Of a stretch of DNA of 64,000 nucleotides, positions 48,462 to 60,482 are shown in pieces (position 1 is the stretch's first letter; each line of letters begins with the position of its first letter). A model generated the notes under the pieces. The model was not told the origin of the DNA. It made no database searches and saw nothing but the letters and a program-made list of their open reading frames with translations. This DNA comes from Ceratotherium simum simum (Eukaryota; Chordata; Mammalia; Perissodactyla; Rhinocerotidae). The DNA lies in contig NW_004454182.1 of NCBI RefSeq assembly GCF_000283155.1, positions 4,121,344 through 4,185,343 of the forward strand, read 5' to 3'. The position numbers were made by a program, and so were the translations under genes.

Positions 48462-48911
48462 TGTATCAGTTTCCTAGGGCTGCTGTAACACAGTGCCACA
48501 AAATGAATGGTTTAAAATAACAGAAATTTATGGACTCACAGTTCTAGAGCCCGAAACTCCGGCATCAAGTTGTAGGCAGGACTACGACTACGTTCCCTCT
48601 GAAACCTGTAGGGGAGAAAGCTTCTTTTGCCTCTTGTTAGCTGTGATGGGTGCAGCAATCTTTGGGCGTTCTTGACTTGCTTCTGCAACACTCCAATTTC
48701 TGCCTCTGTCATCGCGTGGCATTCTGCCCTCATGTGTCTCTGTCTCCACATGACATTTTCCTCTTCTTATAAGGACACCAGTCATACTAGGTTAGGGCCT
48801 ACCCTGATGAGCTCACTTTAACTTGACCACATCTGCAAAGACCCTATTTCCAAATAAGGTCACACTCGCATGCATCAGCGGTTAGGACTTCAACATATTC
48901 AACCCACAACG
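48462..48911 (-). mobile_element. MLT1-type LTR (ERVL-MaLR), solo, reverse
   Basis: The + strand begins TGTATCAGTTTCCTAGGGCT and continues ATGAATGGTTTAAAATAACA with GAAATTTATGGACTCACAGT, which is the reverse complement of the MLT1 end (polyadenylation region and 'ttgtttaagccaccc'). It then shows CTTATAAGGACACCAGTCAT, GCAAAGACCCTATTTCCAAA and TTAGGACTTCAACATATTCA, ending CAACCCACAACG. This is a near-complete LTR. No internal retroviral sequence is attached on either side, so it looks like a solo LTR. Five overlapping short frames in it are by-products. Confidence 0.8.
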
Positions 48912-50728
48912 GTGTATATCTACTCAAAAACCATGAAGTAAATATACACAGGACTTAAGAATCAAATATGGTGTCTATACATCCTCTGAGTCACTGTGAA
49001 GGAGTTGAAGGGTTAGGTTGGGAAAGCTTGGTGTGCCCGATGCTTATAGATCACTATATCTTTAGTGCAAGATGTACGCTTTTGACTTTATCTTTTCAAA
49101 GTGAAGATGAAAACACACAAATAAATAGTACTTCTAAAGAAAATGAAATTTTACCAAATTGGAAGTCTTAAAACACAATAGTCCCACTATCACATGTCCA
49201 TAAGTTTCCTGAAGCATTTGATTCCATTTGGTAACATGCAGCTTAGAATCAAACTGTCAACCAATTTGATTTCAGACAACTGTTCCCTGAAAGGAGAGTT
49301 TAAGATGTAGAAGGTTTTGTTCTTCATGCTCTGATACCAAGAACATGCATACTTCATCAAATGTACATTTTCAAACTTGGTAGTAGAATTGGTGTATCAT
49401 TTCTTTAAGAGGAAGTTTACGACTTTAGTCTGCGAGACTGTAACCTTTGCTACTTAGAATGATCCGTGGTAAATGTGATATATCTGAACAAAAGAATTAG
49501 AACATAGCATATGCAAAGAAAACGTAGTGAAGAAAACTGTGGCTAGATCATATTCACACCATGCAGTATATTACACAATACAGTTTAGATAAGAATGTCT
49601 TGTAAATTAGTGAGTTCGTTTCTAAAATTAATAACACATATCTTTCCAAAGATTCTTGATAGGAAAATAAAGAGTTTCGGAGGACTTCTAGTAAAATTGT
49701 GGGTGCATATGAATTTGCGGTAGCACCAGAAACCAAGCTGGACTCACCTAAGGCGAAAATAATTTCTTGGAAGGAGATGGGTGGGCTCATGAACAGATTT
49801 TTAGGAATGGTAGAATCCAATGGTAGAACCCAAGTGCCTGGAAGAAAAAGAGGAGAATCATATCAATTTCTGAAAATCTGAATGTCCCAGTCTGAGATTG
49901 CCACTACTGCCTCTACAATCACTATTTGCCTTAGAATAAATATCCTTCTACTCTGCCCTTTGTCCATGGTCTCTGCTTAAAATGCAGAGCTCCAGGTGAG
50001 AGCATTCACTTGCCGAGTTGAAATCACATATGCATGCCACATCAAAGGAAAAATTCAGGTGCTATGTCTTCTATTGTGGAAAACGGTTCCAAGAACAACT
50101 TTTTCATCAAGACTACACACAAGAGGGTTATTACCCCAAGAGGATTTTGGGGTGTTATTAGGAATAGAAATGGATGCTAGGCATCCGCTGTATACTAAGA
50201 GTTGTGATGCCAGCATGGATTAATAATTTCGGTTGTGCAATGATTTTATAAGAGGATAACCTTGTTAAAAATGGGAACCAAATGTCTGTATAAGTCATGT
50301 AAAGCAGAACTGCTCTTGTTTGAAACACCATGAGAAATATATTGTGACGAGCAGCTTCTGTTTCTCTAATCCTCACTGGAGGTAAACAGGATAAATTGTT
50401 GCCAAAACTCTTCAGTGTGCAAAGTCTTTTTACTTGCTTCTTTTTGTTTTTTTAATTTTATGTCTTTTGTCCCATCTCCGTATTCTCCAAACCCTGTTCT
50501 CTCATCCCATAGTTATTCTGACCCTCATTCATCACATTTGTTTTTCTGTTTGCTGAACCTCTTTTCTCTGAGAAATGAAGAAAGATATGTAACCTACTAT
50601 ATGAACGTGTATTACAACTTATTTTTCTGAAATCTAATTGTTACCTGAGGCATGTGAATCTTGTGCCTATTGTATTCTACAATTATTTGTTTCAAGAAAT
50701 AAAAAATCCATAAAATGAAGTCAAGCAG
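48912..50728. other. Non-coding DNA, nothing identified
   Basis: Short frames (up to 88 codons at 49554-49820) occur on both strands with no domain match that I recognise. The part at 49540-50200 is of balanced composition and may be old unique sequence. Confidence 0.45.
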
Positions 50729-50743
50729 AGGGGACTTAACTTT

Positions 50744-50943
50744 TTTTTTTTCCTGAGGAAGTTTAGCCCTGAGCTAACATCTGTGCCAATCTTCTTCTAT
50801 TTTCTCTATTTTATATACGGGTCATGCCCACAGCGTGGCTCACGAGTGGTGTAGGTCCATGCCTGGGACCTGAACCTGCAAACTCGGGCCGCTGAAGCGG
50901 AGTGCACCAAACTTAAGCACTATGCCACAGGGCTGGCTCATAC
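50744..50943 (-). mobile_element. ERE SINE, one 3' unit
   Basis: Reverse-oriented, T11 tail, a single 3' unit (GAGCTAACATCTGTGCC) and head ending CACAGGGCTGGCTC. AGGGGACTTAACTTT occurs at 50729-50743 and 50944-50958, an exact 15-base target duplication. A CTATTTTCTCTATTTT insertion-like duplication lies between unit and head. Confidence 0.95.
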
Positions 50944-51148
50944 AGGGGACTTAACTTTAAGGAGCATTAGATGGCAGACAACATCATGGGATGCCACAGG
51001 ATATGAGCTACTGAAAGGCCTCTTGGAAACTGAGTGAGATGCTGCTAGGAACTACTCTTGCTGTCTTTCTCTCTCAAGATCCAATCCATGTGGTTTCTCA
51101 TTTTCTCCACTTCTCTCTGTATCCTCCTTCATTTGACTTCTTATTCTT

Positions 51149-51362
51149 TTTTTTTTTTTTTTGTGAGGAATCTGCCCTGAGCTAACATCCATGCCAATCC
51201 TTCCTCTTTTTGCTGAGGAAGACTGGCCCTGGGCTAACATCTGTGCCTATCTTCCTCCCCTTTATATGGGACACCGCCACAGCATGGCCTGACAAGTGGT
51301 GACTCGCAGGCCGCCAGCAGCAGAGCGCACGCACTTAACTGCTACGCCATGGGGCCGGCCCA
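51149..51362 (-). mobile_element. ERE SINE with internal head deletion
   Basis: Reverse-oriented, T17 tail, two 3' units and a head ending CATGGGGCCGGCCC. TTGACTTCTTATTCTT occurs at 51133-51148 and 51363-51378, a 16-base target duplication. Between GACAAGTGGTGACTCG and CAGGCCGCCAGCAGC the usual 'caccCGGGATCCgaacc' part, containing the B-box region, is missing, so about 25-30 bases are deleted compared with other copies. Confidence 0.95.
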
Positions 51363-51469
51363 TTGACTTCTTATTCTTGGTCAGTCCTGAGTCAAAGAGC
51401 CCTTGAAGGTCCAGGGTATACCACAGATTAGCTACAAACCCTCTTTCTTTTTAAGAGAACAAGGACTAC

Positions 51470-51835
51470 TATAAGATGCAGGAGCACATCAATCATTACC
51501 CCTTCTGTTCACATCTTCAATCTGTCACCATTGGCTTCTTGGCCTCTGCCTACAAAAATACTATTTCTCAACACTAAAGAAATAAAAATATAAAAATTGT
51601 TCATAATGTCTATTGCTCCCACAAAGATATCCCCATCTGTTGCAGCCAACTTCTCAGATTCCATTCACTATCTCTACTTCCTCACACTTGTTCACTCTTT
51701 ACTTCTTGTAACTTCCCTTCTAGCAGTTCCCTTCTCTTCTTTATTCTTCTTAATATTCAGGTAGCCCTGGATGCCATTAATGACCAGCTGTTTCTTAAAA
51801 CACTCTCTTACATTCAGCCTTTGCTGGCAATAGAA
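51470..51835 (+). mobile_element. Possible L2/CR1-class LINE ORF2 fragment
   Basis: Pyrimidine-rich text with CTGGATGCCATTAATGACCA followed by TTTCTTAAAACACTCTCT resembles the part of L2 reverse transcriptase encoding the 'AAFDTVDH ... LL' motif, read forward. The upstream text (CTTCTCAGATTCCATTCACT) is compatible. No intact frame survives. Confidence 0.4.
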
Positions 51836-52010
51836 AGAGTCAGATAGACTCGGGTTCCCATTTTAGTTTTACCACTCCCCGACTGTCTTTAGCTACTTAG
51901 TGTCAGACTGTAAAATAGGGTTAATAATGCTGATCTCTTAGAATAATTTTGAGAATTAAATAAGAAATAAATCGTGAAGATCTTTCTAGAAGCGTTGGAT
52001 GATTGCTAAT
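51836..52010 (+). mobile_element. MIR SINE
   Basis: GACTCGGGTTCCCATTTTAG, TTTTACCACTCCCCGACTGT, GACTGTAAAATAGGGTTAAT and TTTTGAGAATTAAATAAG follow the forward MIR order from head to core. Confidence 0.75.
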
Positions 52011-52654
52011 CTTAGTTCCCTTGCTCATTCTTTCCTTTTTCAAATTATGTGCCCCATATGACACTGACTGAGAACAATACTAAATAATATAAGGGGCAGG
52101 AGTACATAGATCTTTGAAAGAAACTAGCAGAAGATGAAGGGATGTTTTTCAAAAGAAAGTTACATTTCCAAAGGGAAAATATTGTGGACCCAAGATGAAT
52201 ATTTTTTATTTAATATAATGTATGTGCCAATATATATACACCAGTGAATAAAATTAAATTGTTAGCTTAAACAATTTTATTAAAAGTAAATTGATACTAA
52301 GATTATTGGTGTCCATGCTTTTACAAAGCAAGATTGCTCTCTAGTCACCAACATTTTCTTCCTTTCTATTTTAAATCATAATTTACTCTACTCTTCAACT
52401 GCTCTCCTATCCTCTCATAATCACTACCATTATATTTTCCAAGCACTTCTTAAAAGCTGTATTTTCTCAGATACCTTTCTGTATCCCTCTGATCAGAAGT
52501 AAACTCCTTTTTCTTTGCATCCTCAAAGAATTCTGCTTCTATTTCCCTTATGTTACCCTCCTCATGCTATTGTTCGTAGCTTTGCCTTGTTTTTTGTTTT
52601 TTAACTTATATTATTTATAGAATTCTATATCTTAGAATTGGAAAAAACCTTGAG
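52011..52654. other. Non-coding DNA, possible L2 trace
   Basis: The pyrimidine-rich part at 52350-52590 could be decayed L2 but no diagnostic text was found. No gene recognised. Confidence 0.4.
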
Positions 52655-52865
52655 TTTGGGGTCAAGTATGAAATGACTCCAAAGTCCATCTCTAACTCTC
52701 AATTAAACTATAGACTTAGCAAATTATAAAATGTCTCTATTCATTAGATTTTGTAACTATAAAAGGGAACTAATGCTAACGTTGTAGAATTCTTATAAAG
52801 AATAACAATAATACCTATAAAATAAGTAAACCAGTGCCTGATATATAATAATACTGTGCCATCTG
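52655..52865 (+). mobile_element. MIR SINE
   Basis: ATTAGATTTTGTAACTATAA, TAATACCTATAAAATAAGTA and CAGTGCCTGATATATAATAA follow the forward MIR core and 3' end. The left flank may overlap a MIR3-like trace (AGAATTGGAAAAAACCTTGA). Confidence 0.55.
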
Positions 52866-54369
52866 TGACTATTACCCGTAAGATTCTTGATTTTAGGCAT
52901 CATTTCTTACCATCTCTTTTTCTTGTGAAATGCTGGTACATTTCCTTGCACTTAATATGTCATTGAAGAAAGGAAGTTAGAAGGATGAGTGGAGAGCTGG
53001 GCTATAATAATCACATACACAGAGCACAAAAACAAATAAAAACCAAAATTACCACTTAAGAATTTATAGGAGCACAGCTTGAAACACTGGAACCAACTGT
53101 AGAAAACTGGACAATCATTACAACTGACATGGTTCATTTATTATAATAAAGGCAGCGTTCTTTTTGAGCAAAGATTTGGTCAGTAGAGAGTTTAAAATGC
53201 AAGGTTAGAAAGAGCAAAATGTCGTTATTCACATGGTAGCAGATGCTAATTAATATATAAACTTCAGATGCCATTAGTGGGAGAGGACAACTGGTCCTAC
53301 TTTCTTCTTTGAAGTCATAATTGCCAAAATGAAATTACCAATTTCAGACAAAACTAAAAAGACAACTTTGTGCATACTAAACGATAAAACAACCCACTGA
53401 TCAAAAGCCCAATAGTATCTTTCTTTTGTATTAGTGGGGAAGAATAGTTAGTTCATAGAAATTCCAAGGAAAAGGCATTTGCAATAATAAGATCTGAAAA
53501 TGTGCTTTGAAGGAGTTCCAATTAAGACATGAAGTAGACGTAAAAGATGCTCATGAAACCATTTAAAGTCTATTTAACCATGTTAACATTTTTTGTTTAA
53601 ATCAGTTAAATAGTCATGAATATGGAATCAGAAGGTCTGAAAAAGGAAAAGTCTAGGATGATCACTTCTTTTTTTATTAAGGGTACGTGTCATCTCTTTG
53701 GGAGGACAGGACCATAAAAATGGCAGAGTTCTATATAACAAGGTGCTACATTGAAAATTCTAACAGAAATAACTGTAATACAAAAATAGTCTATACATTT
53801 CCACTTATTAATAGTTATCAACGCAAAAGGCAATACAGAAAAGTTTACTAATGACAGAGAAGTACTTCATTGATCATCGTAAGTTATAAATTGGCAGGAA
53901 CACTTCTGATTGGAGAAAGAGTCATATGGGACTGTGTGATTCACACAGATGACTTTTATATTTTACTGTGTTTCCATCTTGTTATTTCTGCAGTGAGAAT
54001 AGAAGGTGGTAAATCTTCAGGTAAAAAAAAAAGAACTGAAGCAAAGATTCTTTTATTTTCTTTTTCTCTAGAGTTATTTTTCACGTAGCAAAATGAGGGA
54101 AATATTGAGATAGCAAAAGAGCCTGCAGCTGTGAAGAAAAACATTAGAATTTTAAAAGACAAGAGTTGCTCGCCATCTGAGAGGTTATGCCACTGACACT
54201 CTTGAATCTGAAAAGAAGTCAGTTCTTTCTTTGAATGTGGGATGTGTAAAGAGGACTATGACAAAATATTGTAATTGTTAATAATTAATAAAAAGGAATT
54301 AAATTGTGGCATATATGCACAGATGTGTATCTACATGTGTGTATATCAAACAAGTCATTCATATGGAAC
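52866..54369. other. Non-coding DNA, nothing identified
   Basis: Two overlapping opposite frames (53870-54162, 72 and 68 codons) have no domain. No repeat family recognised. Confidence 0.5.
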
Positions 54370-55045
54370 CACGCAGAAAATGGCCTTTCCTATAAGGCAG
54401 CAGCAGTTAATTATGCCCAATAACAAGCAGGTTGATAGCCACACTTGGTGAACTGTGAACTTCAGACAGAATTTTCTGGAGTTGCCAATACCGTGCTTTA
54501 CCAAAGCAAGGCAAAACATCCTGGTATTTTCTTTTCCACTTGCAAAAGCCCTGTGTGGCATATTAGTGTTCATTCATTTCACAATGCCATTCTGCAGCAT
54601 TAAGCCATATGCCAATACTATCATTAATGATTTAGTTCTGTCTCTCAATTTATAAGCAGAATGGTGCTCACTCTGTACCCTCCTGGGCATGAAGGAAAGG
54701 CAAGCCATCTCAGAGATTTCCTCCCTCCTCATCCCCTTCCAATGTCTCCCCAGCCCTCCCCTCACACACTCCCCTTCCTTCCCACTGCAGTAATAATTCC
54801 CTCAGGAAGGCCTCGCAGGCTTTTGGGTTCTGTTGACAATTACAGGAATAATTTATTTTCAAATGGATGTTAATCTGATAGAAGTAGTCAAATTTTCCCT
54901 GAGCTCAGGCAGAAACAAACTTCTTCATGGCAAGTGTACTGATTCCATCCACCGTTATTATGATGGAGAAGACAAATTATCCAATTACTAAACACACTGC
55001 TCTCGGCAATACAAAATAACATCCTGATTAATCTAACTACATAGG
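54370..55045. other. Candidate conserved non-coding sequence
   Basis: The stretch has balanced composition, no low-complexity runs and no recognisable repeat. It contains several ATTA/TAAT-core sites, the sort bound by homeodomain proteins: CATTAATGATTTAG (54624-54637), GACAATTACAGGAATAATTT (54835-54854) and ACAAATTATCCAATTACTAA (54973-54992). Such composition is typical of conserved developmental enhancers in gene deserts, but the sequence alone cannot show conservation. Short frames on both strands (60-72 codons) have no domain. Confidence 0.3.
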
Positions 55046-56439
55046 AGAGATACTTCTGTTTAGAGCAAGTCCCCTAAAACAAACAATATTGGATTACGAA
55101 TAAAGATGAGTCATATTTGTTTGGTAATACTTATGGATATTTAATCCTGAATAAGGAGCCTACTTAAGGTGAGAAATATTTATATAAATGTTCCTATATT
55201 ATACAGTTAAAATTATAAAGAGTAAAAGTGTAAGTACATTTATAAGGTCACTTGTGAGATAAAACACTGAAGATTTCATTCTAGCTCCTTTATACTAAGA
55301 AACACTTTTCACTTATTTTCCCTATTACTATATTTTAAAAAATGAAATGTTATAGATATGCAAGTAAATGAGACTAACAAGTGGTCATTATGGACGTGTA
55401 TTATATTTTTTGTCATAAAAGTCAAATGACTTAATTATTTCTCTGCAAAGATAGCAAAAAGAAATACAAATTTTGGTGAGGGGATAAATATTTAAATGTC
55501 ATCAATCAAATTATTACAGGACTATTTCACCTTTGATAATTGATCTAGGAAATTTTTAGCCCTGTGTGAAATGAGGATGTGAAAAGAGCTTAAAATAAAG
55601 TACATCTGGACCTGTAAGGGTATCAGATACATTCATTCTTGCTAGTGATGTAACTCTAGTCTTTTAACATCATATTCCATAAACTTCTCCTCCTCAGCTC
55701 ATGCACCTCTCATATCCTCTGTCCTTGACTGGAGATGACAATCTGGAGATGACAATCTTGGCTAAGACGTATTACAGTTCTGGACATGGATTGGCAACAT
55801 AGTTCATATTTCCCTTATTCTTATTCGCTTCCGGTTTCCTGCTGCCCTCTTACTTTACACCTTAATTTCAGTGTGTTCCAATCATATCCTGTACCCCTGG
55901 CCCAATACCTGACCTAGTTTCTTATTTGATTGTTAAGCTTAGAGATGATTAACGCAGATATGCAGCAGAATGGGCCTTGATCTACTTACCCTGAGAATGA
56001 CCAAAGGCATTTATAAAACAACCTTAAGTTTTATAAAGATGAAAAAGGGCGTGTCATGTCTAATAGTCATATAAAATATGGACTCAAAGGATAAGGGAAA
56101 ACAAGCCAGTGGGGGCCTGGGACAGGGGGAATAATGCCCACTTCCCTCCAGGAAGTGAACATTCTTAGACAAGTGCACAGCTTTCAGAGGACACAGATGG
56201 AGCTGTCTGAGAGCAGGGGCCAGCCAGGCGATTTCAGTCAACACAGGCCAGTAGGATTGCAAATGTCAAAGGCAGGTCACCTCCTTTCCAGCAGCCAGTG
56301 GACTTTTTTTTTTAAGGAGGTAAGTCTTTAGTAATGGATGAGTCTTGGTCTCATCCAGTCTCATCTCAAATGTCTGTCAAATTACCCTCTTTATGTAATT
56401 CAGTTTTAGAAAAATACATTTCCAATCTTCCTTCAAATA
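55046..56439. other. Non-coding DNA, nothing identified
   Basis: Two frames of 83 and 65 codons (56011-56331) lie on opposite strands with no domain. No repeat family recognised. Confidence 0.5.
55729..55756. repeat. 14-bp exact tandem duplication
   Basis: CTGGAGATGACAAT occurs at 55729-55742 and again at 55743-55756 without change. Confidence 0.93.
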
Positions 56440-56635
56440 TTGGATCTTCCACTTTCTACTAGTGTGACATTGATGAGTTATTAAACTTGCCAAGTCCCAA
56501 TTTCCTTAAATGCAAAAAGAGGAAAAAAATGATATCTATGTCACAAAGTTGATGATGAAATCTAATGATTTAGCACATGGGAAATCTCATAGCACATTGT
56601 TTGATATAGATCATGGTTAATAATAAGTTTCTAAA
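56440..56635 (+). mobile_element. MIR SINE
   Basis: CTTCCACTTTCTACTAGTGT, GACATTGATGAGTTATTAAA, CCAATTTCCTTAAATGCAAA and CATGGGAAATCTCATAGCAC follow the forward MIR order ('tgccacttactagctgtg tgaccttgggcaagtta', 'cagtttcctcatctgtaaa'). Confidence 0.72.
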
Positions 56636-56959
56636 CAGCCAAATTTGCTACCAAATCCCAAATAATGTACTCATCTCCATTAAAAAAAAGGATTTTCGTT
56701 TGTTTTGTTCTAGGATCTTTGGTTTCAAGGAACAGAAATGTGCTCAAACCAGATAGACTAAAAGCAGGTCTGGTGAAATGGGTTTTTGTCTCTGTTTCCT
56801 CAACCTAGACCCCTTCTGAATCATGAAAATTACTGTTACACTGTGGCTCTGATAACTAAAGTGGGTTTTGGTAATGCACTGAAGTCAGAAAAGTTGATTG
56901 GCTTGAACCTTTGGGAGATGCTAACAGGAAATTAATACTGACAAAGTAAAAAATCTCAT

Positions 56960-57455
56960 TATCTACAATAGATGTGACAATGGTGACCCCCCCACCCCAC
57001 CAGTGAACTACACATCCACTCCATCATGCCCTTGTGTAGTGCCTAACATATTGACTCTGGACTTGGCATATTATTTGCTTTGGCCAATAGGTATTAGCAA
57101 GAATGATGCAAGCAAAAGCTTGATAAGCATTGCACATTGAGACTTGTCCTCTTGAAATATTCTCTCATGGGACTGGCTACACACTGTAGGAAATCTAGGC
57201 ACTCCTGCTAGAATGAAAAACTACTTGGAGAGGTCTGGGAGGACAAAACTCCACATGGAGAAAGTGATCCTATGGAAGAGAACTGAGCTCACCTTCCAGT
57301 TGTTGTAGCTGCTTGAGTGACCTAGCCAGCATCATGACGTGCAACAGAAATACCACCCAGTTAACACATGACATTATGAAAAGTAATAAATGGCTGTTGT
57401 TTTAAGCCACTAAATTTTGGAGTGGTTGTTTCACAGTAATAGATAAACTGAAACT
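56960..57455 (+). mobile_element. MLT1-like LTR (ERVL-MaLR)
   Basis: CTTGTGTAGTGCCTAACATA, TTGCTTTGGCCAATAGGTAT, GCAAAAGCTTGATAAGCATT and the end AATAAATGGCTGTTGTTTTA with AGCCACTAAATTTTGGAGTG and AATAGATAAACTGAAAC. The terminal text with its AATAAA is typical of old MaLR LTRs. The left edge is uncertain. No internal region is attached. Confidence 0.65.
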
Positions 57456-57754
57456 GAAACTTTATCTTTTAGATGATATGATGGAATGTCATGATCAGCA
57501 CCTATTTGATCTTTTATCCATCCTTAAGAGGCACGGTTTCGTTTCCCATCACCATGACAACTTGCATAGGAGGCTCAGCTTGTAAATAATTGGAGTTCAG
57601 AAGGAGAGGGACTAAATTAAACTAGATGACGCAGGTGAGGCAAGGAAGACAAGAGAGCCCGAGGGAAACGTTTTCTAAGAAACTGGAGTGCAGGGCACAC
57701 TGTATCACTCAGCATGCTGGGGATGGCACCACACAACCCATCTGACAGTGTCAT
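57456..57754. other. Non-coding DNA, nothing identified
   Basis: No feature recognised. Confidence 0.45.
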
Positions 57755-58065
57755 AGACAGTAAAGGGGATTAATTTGCTCATGTAGCTGAAAATCTCTGA
57801 AGTAGGGGAGTTAAATGAAGCCCTCTCCTTTGTTTCTTTCCAGTATTTTTGGTTCTGTGCCTCTCCAAGAGTGGCTTCATCTTCAGATGTCTTTCCACAC
57901 GGACAAAAAATAGCTGATAGCAACATAATTCTTCCTTGACATGCAGAAAGAGAAGGAGAGACAACCACTTCCATAATGTCAAGCACAACTCCTTGTCTTC
58001 CCTTGAATTTATCTGTCCCTGAATCATTGAGGCAAGAGGAAAGCCATGCACTCAGTGTCTTTGAT
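57755..58065. mobile_element. Ancient interspersed repeat, family unassigned
   Basis: AAAGGGGATTAATTTGCTCA followed by TGTAGCTGAAAATCTCTGAA resembles a common old repeat text ('gggatttattggctcacgta actgaaaagtccagagg'). Two reverse frames of 93 and 90 codons (57705-58051) overlap each other and show no domain, so I leave them out. Confidence 0.4.
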
Positions 58066-58274
58066 CTGTTACAGATGTATTACCAAAATAATCACTGGGG
58101 CAAGGGAAATTTCATTATTGGATGACAGTGACTAATTGTCAACATGTAATAAAGATTACCAGACGCCTACCCAGAAATAAAGAGGTCCTTAGAGCTCTGC
58201 ATTCTCCCTTTACTGCTCACCCAAATCACCATATAAAAGTCTGTTCTTTGTAAGTATGTCTTCTTGGGACTAAT

Positions 58275-58500
58275 TGGTAGAGTAGGATGCTTTTAGCTGC
58301 AAGTAACAGAAATATCTAACTCAAACAGGCTTAAAGAATAATGACGGTTTATTTTTGAAATTGAAAAGTTCAGAGTTGGAGCAGACTTTAGGCACTCTTC
58401 AATTAGGGCCCAGCTTCCATTTATCTTTCATTTTCTCAACTTGCTTCTTCTCTGAATAAGATTACTACCTTCCTGGTTCTCATACAAAGAAAATGGCAAC
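58275..58500. mobile_element. Ancient interspersed repeat, second copy
   Basis: TTTTAGCTGCAAGTAACAGA, AACTCAAACAGGCTTAAAGA and GGTTTATTTTTGAAATTGAA with AAGTTCAGAGTTGGAGCAG follow the start of the same old repeat as at 57755-58065 ('gctgcaagtaacagaaa ... ctcaaactggcttaaac'). Confidence 0.45.
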
Positions 58501-58524
58501 AGTAGATTGGACACGAGCATAGTC

Positions 58525-58755
58525 CTAGCCTCAGACTGCCTGGGTTCACATTCCAGCTCAACCATTGATTACACGTGTGACCTCGTGCATTTATTTAATC
58601 TCTGTATACTTCAGTTCACTCATGTGGATTAAGCACAGAATCTATCTCATAGAAATGTTCTGAGAATTAAATAGTAGGCTAATTCATACAATGTACTTAG
58701 AATACTTGGTCCCTGGCACATAGTAAGAACTTCATAAATTTTAGCTATTACTATC
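58525..58755 (+). mobile_element. MIR SINE, nearly full length
   Basis: CAGACTGCCTGGGTTCACAT, TCCAGCTCAACCATTGATTA, GTGTGACCTCGTGCATTTAT, TTCTGAGAATTAAATAGTAG and CCCTGGCACATAGTAAGAAC with TTCATAAATTTTAGCTATTA run in MIR order from tRNA-like head to 3' end. It is the best preserved MIR in the window. Confidence 0.9.
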
Positions 58756-60482
58756 ATTATCGTCTGTTCACATCCAGGGGGAGAGAGAAAATTCTCATAA
58801 TCATGAAATGCAAATGATAAACTTGGCTTGCCTTGAATCATCTCCAAATCAACAACCACGGCAAGGATGACCAGTCAAAGCCCATTCCTGCCAAACTGCG
58901 TTCACAATATGGAGGTCTGAAATGGATCTTAGAAGACAACCATGATGTCCACTATATACCCTAAGTAACAAGAGTGCGAGTTGCTACTCACTCCAGTGGT
59001 AAGCTTGAGGGAGGTGGGTGAGTTAAAGAGAGTCGAAATGCAGCTCCTAAATCTCCACCATCCTGTGTGCACTGTTAGGTATGGAATATATACCTCAAAC
59101 CAAAAATGAAAGAATACCTGTACATTCTATGAGGTTTTGTGTGTGCTTAAAAGTAAGACTATTTGTTTATAGATTATATGACTTTTCCCTCCGTAATAGT
59201 TGGGCTAGTGCTATGGTTGCATGAGGGGAGAATGTTGTCCAGGGTTATTGAACTCTAACTACACATGAAAGAAAACATCAATTAACTAAGCAAAGAGCAT
59301 TTTACCCATATGTTTAACTGTTAATTTAATAGTTCTGAGGAATGAAAGTGGACTCAGCAAGAGTGATAACGGTATTGAGAAAATGCTCTCAGGGAACGAG
59401 GGGCTTAGGACACTGTGATTTCAATGCTATAGCTGATAGCTGAGTATATTTCTTGAGAATGCATGTTTCACTCAAAGCCAAGAATATGTTAGACTTTGTG
59501 AGCTTATTATCGGGTCCAGTCACTCACAAGATCTCTGTGATTAGAAGAGAGGAAGGGAGAACAAGAAATATGCTGACTACTGAAATATACAATAGACAAT
59601 CTCAGAACCTTTAAGGAAACAGAAAAGGTAAAATCACAGAATACACAGGACTGGAACTCTCAAGATAGGTGCTAAGTCTGCCACTGACTCTCAGAGCAAA
59701 GTCACTGAGGCTGGAGATGCTCCGTCTTTAACAAGCACTGCATCAATGTTAATAAAGACCTGCAGTAGTACTAATATAGTAAACTTGCATGTGACATCAT
59801 TGACTGTCATTATCTTTCTCTGATGATACAGAGAAATAGTGCTGATTCCATATGCCAGTAACCAGTGTTGGATAGCACACTGGTATTGAGTAAATGGCTC
59901 CTCTGGTTTATAATACTACAAACTTTATCAATATTTTTATGATCCATGACATTGGAAACCCATTTCACCTCTTTCTTATTTTTTTTGAATTTTTAAGGAA
60001 ACTAAGATACTTATATTTTCTATGACATGCTCTGAAGATTGATTTTATAACGTTTTGAAACTGGACTATTGTGAACACAAGTATATGGACTTAATAAAAC
60101 TCCATTTGACATTCAGGTCAAACAATTCTAGGCATCCATAATTTATATAACATTGTGTCTACAATGGCAAGTAAATAAAATCAAAAGTATCCAACTCACC
60201 TCCCTTCCCTGGAAATAAAAAACTGGATACTGGAAGTATATATTTGCAATAATAAACTTGTAAATCACTAAATAGTGTTTTTACCTCTTATAAATTCATA
60301 GTAAAATTAGCCTATTGAAGTTTCTTCTAAGTTTAATGTTACTTTATTAAATCTAGCTAATCCCTAACTTAATTTATAATAGGAAACTCCCTTGTGTGGG
60401 GAATTAACATCTACTGGGACACTAGAATCCCATGGACAGATGTGTGAATTAATGTTTGTTTTAAGAATATACACGTTGGATA
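58756..60482. other. Non-coding DNA, nothing identified
   Basis: No frame above 62 codons lies fully inside it and no repeat family was recognised. Confidence 0.5.

Noticed and set aside
48493..48821. Cluster of four short frames on both strands
   Set aside because: They fall inside the MLT1-type LTR, which is non-coding.
49554..49881. Overlapping frames of 88 (reverse) and 60 (forward) codons
   Set aside because: Considered as a possible retrocopy, but no parent protein was recognised and there is no adjacent A tail.
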